Shown in pieces: positions 59,301 through 64,000 of a stretch of DNA of 64,000 nucleotides. Position 1 is the stretch's first letter; every line of letters starts with the position of its first letter. The stretch spans positions 1,147,006-1,211,005 of the forward strand of contig CACVBU010001011.1 in assembly GCA_902728285.1 (NCBI GenBank), written 5' to 3'. The translations under genes were made by a program, and so were the position numbers. This DNA comes from Clytia hemisphaerica. Its lineage: Eukaryota; Cnidaria; Hydrozoa; Leptothecata; Clytiidae. The notes beneath the pieces are model-generated. The model worked only from the letters and a program-made list of their open reading frames with translations, did not search any database and had not been told where the DNA came from.

Positions 59301-62300
59301 CACACTTTTTTATAAGAACCCAGTTGATAAGAACCTTGAATTCGGGAAAAGAAAATTAAAAACAAAAATGTAGACTAACTTTTAGTACCATCAAATTGAA
59401 TAGTTCTATTTATACTGAGACGATTAATTTGTCTGAGACGAGCAATTTAGAAAATGAGCATTATGGAGGAGTGTACTTTCCATTCATGTTTCAATAAATA
59501 GAATCTCCTCCATAGATCATATTTTATAAACTACTCGTCTCAGACGATTTTTCTGTCTCAGTATAAATGGAACTAATGGTATAGTAATAAACACTGGACG
59601 GACGAATGTTTTAAGCTTTTCAGGGGGTATATCACATCAGTGCCGTAGCGAGGGGGGAGGCTAGGGGGTGCTTAGCCCCCCCCAATAACTTTTTTACGAG
59701 TAATTTATTTCATAAAATGGAGTATTTTACCTTTAAATTTTGCCTTTATTCGAATTATTTTAGTTTTTAAGTGCGTTTTTAGCCAATTTAGAGCTCTAGT
59801 TTTCAAAGTTTCCCCTTGCCAAAATGCTTCCTACGGAACTGTATATTCAATAGAAGACCAAGTACAAACAAAAAAAGAAAGGCTTGTTTGGAAATTTTTT
59901 CATACATTAGCTGTGTAAGATTTTGTGAAAGGTCGATAATGGTCAAACTAAACAAATTTAAGGCCGGTCTTCACTTTCGCGCGACATGAGCAAAAACTTT
60001 TTAACGTTTTTGTAATGTCATTGGTCAGTTAAAAAATGAAGCAATTCCATTGGTCGAAATTGACGTAACGGATGAAAAAAGTAGGACATCCTTCAACTTT
60101 TTTTTTGTTCGCGCGAATCTTTTCTTCGGGCAAAAAAGGTTAAGAAAAAAACTGTCGCCCATTTCGCGCGAAAGTGGAGACCGGCCTTTAAGCTTTTTAA
60201 AGAGAATGTCTAGTAACTGGTAACCTATGTAGTTGTAAGACTGTTAACACACAAGGATATTCAAATCCGCACAAGCTGTCATTACAGTTTGGATGATACT
60301 GAAAATTCAGTTCACGATATGCACCATGCACCATTGCAATGTCTTCTGACATTACATCACGGTCCAAATAGCTGATTGGTTGTAAGTGACGTCAATACGT
60401 CACTTTCGAGCAATCAGCTGTTGGGTGTGTGGAAGACATTACAATGGTGCATATCATGAATTTGAAGTTGAACCATAAATAAAATCGGTAAAAAAAGCCA
60501 AAAAAAATCAAATTTACATTCTCTTTCGCCAGCAATTTTGAGTAACAAACAAGATTGGATATCATTCGAATAAGTTGATGTGTGGCATTCCAGCTGCAGT
60601 TTGATCAACATTCCAGTGTATAGAAGTGATGTTCCTTGAAACTGAATAAATAAAAGTACTGTATTTTCCAATTTCATCTAATTCTGTACTCCAATTATGC
60701 TTTATAGTAGTGCTAGTTCAACCCGTCTTTCTTGATAAAGGGTAGTGAATCTTCTCACGCCCTTCGGGCTTTAAAACTCAATTGGAAGACCCTTACTGAA
60801 AAGAATTGTATTTTACTCTTCACTGTATATTAAAGAAAGTTATCGATCCCAGCTGGGACACAACGTTGTTTCAACGTTTATTTAACGTTCACAACGTCCA
60901 TATAACGTTAGATGAACGTTGAAACAACGTTGTGTGCCAGCTGAGATCTCTTGAGGATCGAGTTAGAAATAGACAAATAAATTACAATCATTTTCAATCC
61001 ATCGCCAGTTTTAAGGAATCGAAAATTCTCCAAAACTCTACCACCAGTAAACAAAGAACTCCATTGTCTGGTGTCCCAGTAAGATGACATTGGGGAGATA
61101 ACACATCCTTTAAATTTTCGACTGTCGGTATTTTTGTCGTGAACCACGTAACCGATTGATTGACCGCTCCTCAAGTTTAGCGTTTCAAGACCATAATACT
61201 GACTGTCTTCAATCGCAAGACCACATTCTTAAAACAAAGAGAAAATAGATACATTTTTTTATAAGCAACCGTAGTGCAGTGGTAGAGCATCCAGCTACGG
61301 TTCGCAAGGTTGTGGGTTCAACCCCCGGTCGGGTTATACCAAAGCTTCCCAAAATTGTACTTGATGCCTCTCTGCTTGATTGCTGAGCAATTAAGAGAAT
61401 GATCTAGGGTAAGTGGCAGAGCAATCCAGGGAGAAAGAGTGGCACCCTACCTTCGGATAGATAACTATTGAAAGAGGAGTCTTCGGGTCGCCTCCGATTG
61501 CTAAGGCTCAAGCTAATAAATCAGGCGTAATATTTTCTACTTCGTGAAAGAAAATCTTCTTAATAATAGCAAACGATAGTCCTTGAACCGATGAGCACAA
61601 TTAATGATATAACACTAGGGGCGGTCAGATAAATTATTTTCCGAAATTAGGCTAGGTCAAATATCTGGGTTCCTTTTTGAAAAAGGGTGTGAATAATGAT
61701 TTTAAAAAGCTCTTTATTTATTTTGATCTTGCTGAGAAAAGTTTTTCACTTACAACTCGTAAATCATTTTTTCTAATCCAAAACACCTTTTCGATCGTTG
61801 CCACAAATTGCCGCGCAGGCATTTTTTTGTTCGCTTTATCCCACTAAAACCGCCCCAGCTTTTGCAACTATAGACAATAGAAAAATGCGTCAAAAAAGGA
61901 TTGGGACGGTTTTAGTGGGATAAAGCGGACAAAAAAATGCCCGCGCGACTACGGGCGAAAAGGTGTATTTTGTGGAAACCTTGGTGTTACAGAAATCGGA
62001 CAGAACCATGAAAATCTTTTCCAAGAAAAATAGTGTCCTTTTAAAACAACATGGGCCCTAATGTAACATTGGAATTCATGTTATTCATGATGTAATCTTT
62101 GTGCCTATACAATAGACAACTTTTCCGCCATTATTGGTGGCAAAAAGTTTGGCCCGCTAACCTATTTTGTATTGAAACCGGAGGTTTACGAAAAAAAGCT
62201 TAATTAACTTGTGACATAATATAACAGAATCAAATAGCTTTTGGAAATCTATTGTAGATAATTAAAGAATTTCAATGAAAGAGTTTTTTCTTCGTTTTGG

Positions 62301-63107
62301 AGTATTTGGACTTCGGTATTAATCTTTTCTTATTTTTTCCGGGGGTCCTTGTTTGGAAATTATTGGGGAACGCAAATGTTTTGTCATTAATAATGGCGGC
62401 CAAATATTTTGATTCGGAGTGTCAATCAACGAAAGATTACATCATGAATATCAAGAATCCATCACTGATCAGTCAAGGATAAATAAACTATCTTAAATGC
62501 ATAATGCCAACCTTAATTTTTGCGTAGATTTAATTATCTAAATACCAATATTTATAACAGAATAACAGAAAGATTCGAATAATAGAGGTTCGGAATAGAG
62601 ACAGTTGACTTTAAACGATTGGCTAATAAGAATTTCGGTTCAAATTAAATTCAGCAGTTTATCAATTTTGTAACATTTAGCGATGATTTTATTGAGATGG
62701 ATGAAATTACGATGTAAAAAAACCTTCGTAGACCACCTGCCTAAAAGCTTTTGAATTTTTTGGAGTATGCCACTTAAAAAATATTATTTAGTTCGCTAAG
62801 TTCGTCATATTTAATCAACATTAAAATTAATCCATATAATCAAACTCGTGTCTCCAACAAAAAACTTACTAATTGTAGTATGAAGTAGATCAGGGTAGCA
62901 ATACTGTTGAAAATACGTTTCCTGGCTTCGGCACTGACATTTTACACACGTTTTATCAGTGCACAAAGCTTTCATATCTCTGCAGCTTTGTCCACCATTT
63001 TGAATGTCGAAAATATCCCCTGAAGAACGCCGATCAATTTTGATTGGCTCTGTTGTGGTTATGAATATCAGAACGAGGCTGAAAATAAATGTTGTGAATT
63101 GTTTCAT
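50396..63107 (-). CDS. Seven-exon type I membrane protein: Cys-rich ectodomain, Thr-rich stalk, TM, cytoplasmic tail
   Basis: Exons 63107-62870, 61227-60986, 60641-60518, 59267-58996, 56376-56270, 51312-51288 and 50662-50396 join with matching phases (1,0,1,0,2,0) into 424 residues. ATG 63107 opens a signal peptide (MKQFTTFIFSLVLIFITTT). Residues ~40-75 are a small Cys-rich module (CRDMKALCTDKTCVKCQC...YCYP). Exons 2-3 encode a folded ectodomain (CGLAIEDSQYY, IGYVVHD, GMLIKLQLECHTST, CLLLKIAGER). Exon 4 is a Thr-rich, mucin-like stalk (~203-292). Exon 5 gives a TM helix (MMTALILLVILISLILCIVF, ~300-320) followed by CCCCRRKR, a likely palmitoylation/stop-transfer site. The ~95-residue tail has NYCDEDELFG and HIYTI. 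It is probably a cell-surface receptor or adhesion protein; the family is not named. Intron 5 holds a complete LINE. The weakest donor is exon 2's ATT|GTAATT, and the last exon is assumed to end at its stop. Confidence 0.72.
50735..50958. mobile_element. TACACGT/TATAAGAAC MITE
   Basis: Left TACACGTTTCTTTTGATAAG; right GTTTTATAAAAAAACGTGTA. It lies in the last intron (51287-50663) of the membrane-protein gene. Confidence 0.75.
51010..51232. mobile_element. CACCCC/CTCACAG TIR element, relative
   Basis: GGGGAAAAAATAACGGACC and GTGGGGATTGATATTTCC inside, and GGTCTGTGAGAATGGGATG at the right; the left tip is eroded. It lies just after the 25-nt exon 6 of the membrane-protein gene. Confidence 0.6.
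51904..54807 (-). pseudogene. CR1-like ORF2 (endonuclease + reverse transcriptase) with two frameshifts
   Basis: ATG 54807 follows ORF1's stop by 8 nt. The N-terminal exonuclease-endonuclease-phosphatase fold shows TNPDQL, ICEAK, GDFNFPTINW and SDHSSL. The reverse transcriptase shows NYRPVSLTSVVCKLMES, FDFAKAFDTVPYRRLLKKL, GIPQGSVLGPLLFVIYINDL and FLFADDTKI (catalytic DD near 52745). The reading frame shifts near 52870, between VDQARS and the GIPQG block, and again near 52132, where an extra TC in a short TC run separates the thumb region from the C-terminal IPNFSDDGLRG segment. An intact copy would be about 960 residues. The copy cannot make active protein. Confidence 0.88.
54816..56012 (-). 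pseudogene. CR1-like ORF1, interrupted by one in-frame TAG
   Basis: The frame opens at ATG 56012 (MDEDTSADTS) and would encode about 398 residues. A TAG at 55154-55152 interrupts it once, after 286 residues, and the same frame continues through NLLGNLPALKGNEKF and VSVTEDLTPEMRKK to a stop at 54816. In order it has a PHD-like zinc finger (CSEAKCYGF...CMACERFVHYKC...FCCNNC), a long coiled-coil region (~95-190) and a conserved ORF1 core starting SNIIVHGVPEQD. ORF1 proteins of this type bind element RNA and chaperone it. The single stop suggests recent decay. Confidence 0.8.
56930..57225. repeat. TTCGTGCCTTTTGAAAAAAAG minisatellite (left arm)
   Basis: About fifteen units of ~20 bp such as GTTCGTGCCTTTTGAAAAAA. 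The array begins with shorter CGTGCCTTCGTGCCCTTCGT units. It is the inverted partner of the array at 57990-58102. Confidence 0.85.
57399..57890. mobile_element. CCCCGGGGGGGGGCACT inverted-repeat element
   Basis: AACCCCGGGGGGGGGAGGGG, GGCACTC and ATGTGCCGCGC on the left are mirrored by GCGCGGCACATGACG and AAGTGCCCCCCCCCCC on the right. TACAGTGCA words repeat inside. It sits between the two inverted minisatellite arms. Confidence 0.65.
57990..58102. repeat. GGCACGAACTTTTTTTC minisatellite (right arm, inverted)
   Basis: The reverse complement of the 56930 array, including its irregular end (GAAGGGCACGAAGGCACGCA AGGCACGAAAAAAATCA), so both arms derive from one sequence in opposite orientation. 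Confidence 0.85.
58874..58949 (-). repeat. tRNA-like sequence (SINE head or tRNA pseudogene)
   Basis: On the minus strand GGTGGCCGGGTGGTCAAAGC and GTGGTTCAAATCCCC fit A and B boxes at tRNA spacing, but the anticodon stem does not pair and the acceptor stem is mostly wobble. Confidence 0.45.
59388..59582. mobile_element. TATACTGAGACG palindromic MITE
   Basis: TACCATCAAATTG...TTTATACTGAGACG on the left; CGTCTCAGACG...GTCTCAGTATAAATGG and AATGGTATA on the right, with GGAGGAGTG / CTCCTCCAT arms inside; in intron 4 of the membrane-protein gene upstream of the LINE. Confidence 0.65.
59961..60187. mobile_element. PIF/Harbinger-like MITE (AGGCCGGTC, TTA target)
   Basis: TTA|AGGCCGGTCTTCACTTTCG ... 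AAAGTGGAGACCGGCCT|TTA, 227 bp, same family and target as 16882, in intron 3 of the membrane-protein gene. Confidence 0.75.
60311..60460. mobile_element. TTCATGATATGCACCA TIR element, short copy
   Basis: TTCACGATATGCACCATGCA at the left and ACAATGGTGCATATCATGAA at the right, with CATTGCAATGTCTTC / GAAGACATTACAATG inside. It lies 57 bp after exon 3 of the membrane-protein gene. Confidence 0.75.
60848..60945. repeat. Palindromic CCCAGCTGG element
   Basis: A 98-bp copy with an intact CCCAGCTGG left end, inverted-symmetric to TGTGTGCCAGCTGAG at the right, in intron 2 of the membrane-protein gene, 40 bp after exon 2. Confidence 0.8.
61264..61560 (+). mobile_element. Candidate tRNA-derived SINE
   Basis: The head GTAGTGCAGTGGTAGAGCAT and TGTGGGTTCAACCCCC fits pol III A and B boxes at tRNA spacing. 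About 220 bp of unrelated body follows, with GAAAGAGGAGTCTTCGGGTC. The acceptor stem is not tRNA-like. It lies in intron 1 of the membrane-protein gene. Confidence 0.45.
61781..61967. mobile_element. CCTTTTCGACCGTAG palindromic MITE
   Basis: A close relative of the 47428 copy: ACACCTTTTCGATCGTTGCC ... GACTACGGGCGAAAAGGTGT, in intron 1 of the membrane-protein gene. Confidence 0.8.
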
Positions 63108-63479
63108 CTTCCCATTGTACAAATTTTAATTTTTTTGTTTAATTTCTCTATCTTTTCTTCTTCTTCGTTTTCTTTAATAAAAGTTCAGAATAATATAATA
63201 ATATAATACAAATAACAAAACTGTTCCGCAAAGTACAACGTACAGACTTCAGTGCTATTTCTTACGGTCAGCAACAACTTCAAAGATTTATTTGAATGGA
63301 GAATATTTTGGAACATGAAAAATTTGTTTCTGGTGAAAAGAAGAAGCTAATATCAACCTTTTGCTCAAAAATTCAAGTTTTTCTTCATTGTCGGCTAATT
63401 TGCTTATATTTTAAAGTTGTTCCTGGCTGTCTTAGATGGTTTAAGATATCATATGCTCTAATATTAGGGCCCTCAGCGG

Positions 63480-63612
63480 TTTGCGTGAATGCGTGAAAAA
63501 TTAAATAAATATTGCGTGAATGCGTGAATTGGAAAGTTTTGCGTGAATTGCCAAAAAACATTGCGTGAATGCGTGAATTTGGGAAAGAAATGTGCGTGAT
63601 TGCATGAATTGA
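63480..63612. repeat. GCGTGAATGCGTGAATT minisatellite
   Basis: TTGCGTGAATGCGTGAATTG and variants are repeated about five times, 370 bp upstream of the start codon of the membrane-protein gene. Confidence 0.8.
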
Positions 63613-64000
63613 AGGTCCGCTGCGGGCCTCAAATTAGGGTAAAGCAGCACGTCCTGCAGGGGCAAAAAGAGATACCGAAGTATTTAGTATCAAACTGATC
63701 AGCCCTCGAAAAATGATAATTTCAAAACAATATACTTATTGGTTAATTAATGATCTAAGCTACTCTTAGGTGCCAAATAAACGGGGGGGGGGGGGGGGGG
63801 GTTGGAAATTGTACTTCTGAAAACCCAAAAATAAGGTAAATACAGGCTAAAATCTGGCTGTTTGGAGCAAAATAAGGGGACTTCTTTTTGCCAACTGAAA
63901 ATATTCTTTAAAATTAATAACCGGGTAAGGGGAGGGTCTAAAAAGATCCGGGGGGGGGGGGGGTTGGAAAATTTTCGAAAAATTAACAAGCAGGGGGAGC
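63613..64000. other. Window end, G-tract repeats
   Basis: Two long G runs (about 63783-63800 and 63951-63962), each followed by TTGGAAA, bracket TAAATACAGGC-type sequence; a repeat fragment cut by the window edge is likely. No gene seen. Confidence 0.4.

Noticed and set aside
60414..60677. A frameshift inside exon 3 of the membrane-protein gene, suggested by a second frame reading SRNITSIHWNVDQTAAG
   Set aside because: The other frame joins both neighbouring exons in matching phase and runs the whole exon, so no frameshift is needed.

Overview
This is a 64 kb window of AT-rich, intron-rich, repeat-dense eukaryotic DNA. Genes have short exons with GT/AG introns. Several predicted products are secreted or membrane proteins of an animal type: one joins a PAN/apple domain, a partial EGF domain and a fibrinogen-like domain, and another has a Cys-rich ectodomain on a Thr-rich stalk. 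Together with Penelope-like and CR1-like retroelements and very many short palindromic DNA-transposon relics, this suggests a marine invertebrate, most likely a cnidarian (perhaps an anthozoan). The lineage is inferred from gene content and was not tested by a search.

Six protein genes can be assembled by hand from open frames, splice sites and matching intron phases. (1) + strand, 11894-17897: an 859-residue protein with an A-B-A-B arrangement of a roughly 100-residue LWxxG...PPxxxW repeat, in four exons. (2) + strand, 19823-22536: a secreted PAN / partial EGF / fibrinogen-like protein in four exons. (3) + strand, 33764-34304: a 99-residue two-exon gene of unknown function. (4) - strand, 39745-36942: a 765-residue two-exon gene joining a PD-(D/E)XK (NERD-like) nuclease domain to an SF1 helicase/DUF2075-like ATPase. 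Its intron carries two extra tandem copies of the first part of exon 2, the exon that encodes Walker B. (5) - strand, 49490-46831: a 102-residue secreted or membrane-anchored small protein. (6) - strand, 63107-50396: a seven-exon, 424-residue type I membrane protein whose fifth intron holds a whole CR1-like LINE.

Most of the rest is mobile DNA: a dead CR1-like LINE (51.8-56.0 kb), a 5'-truncated Penelope-like element (25.36-26.4 kb), a 2.8 kb element with roughly 0.9 kb terminal inverted repeats (8.79-11.62 kb), about a dozen families of short inverted-repeat elements (several with visible TA, TTA or TTAA target duplications), tRNA-derived SINE-like pieces, and several minisatellites. No functional tRNA, rRNA, CRISPR array or prokaryotic operon was seen.

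The most unusual systems are the nuclease-helicase gene with its triplicated Walker-B exon start, which could make helicase-dead truncated isoforms, and the A-B-A-B repeat protein. The genes are not obviously in one pathway. Genes 2, 5 and 6 act at the cell surface or outside the cell. Gene 4 has an architecture better known from bacterial nucleic-acid-processing or defence proteins, and gene 1 looks like a DNA-binding or regulatory protein.
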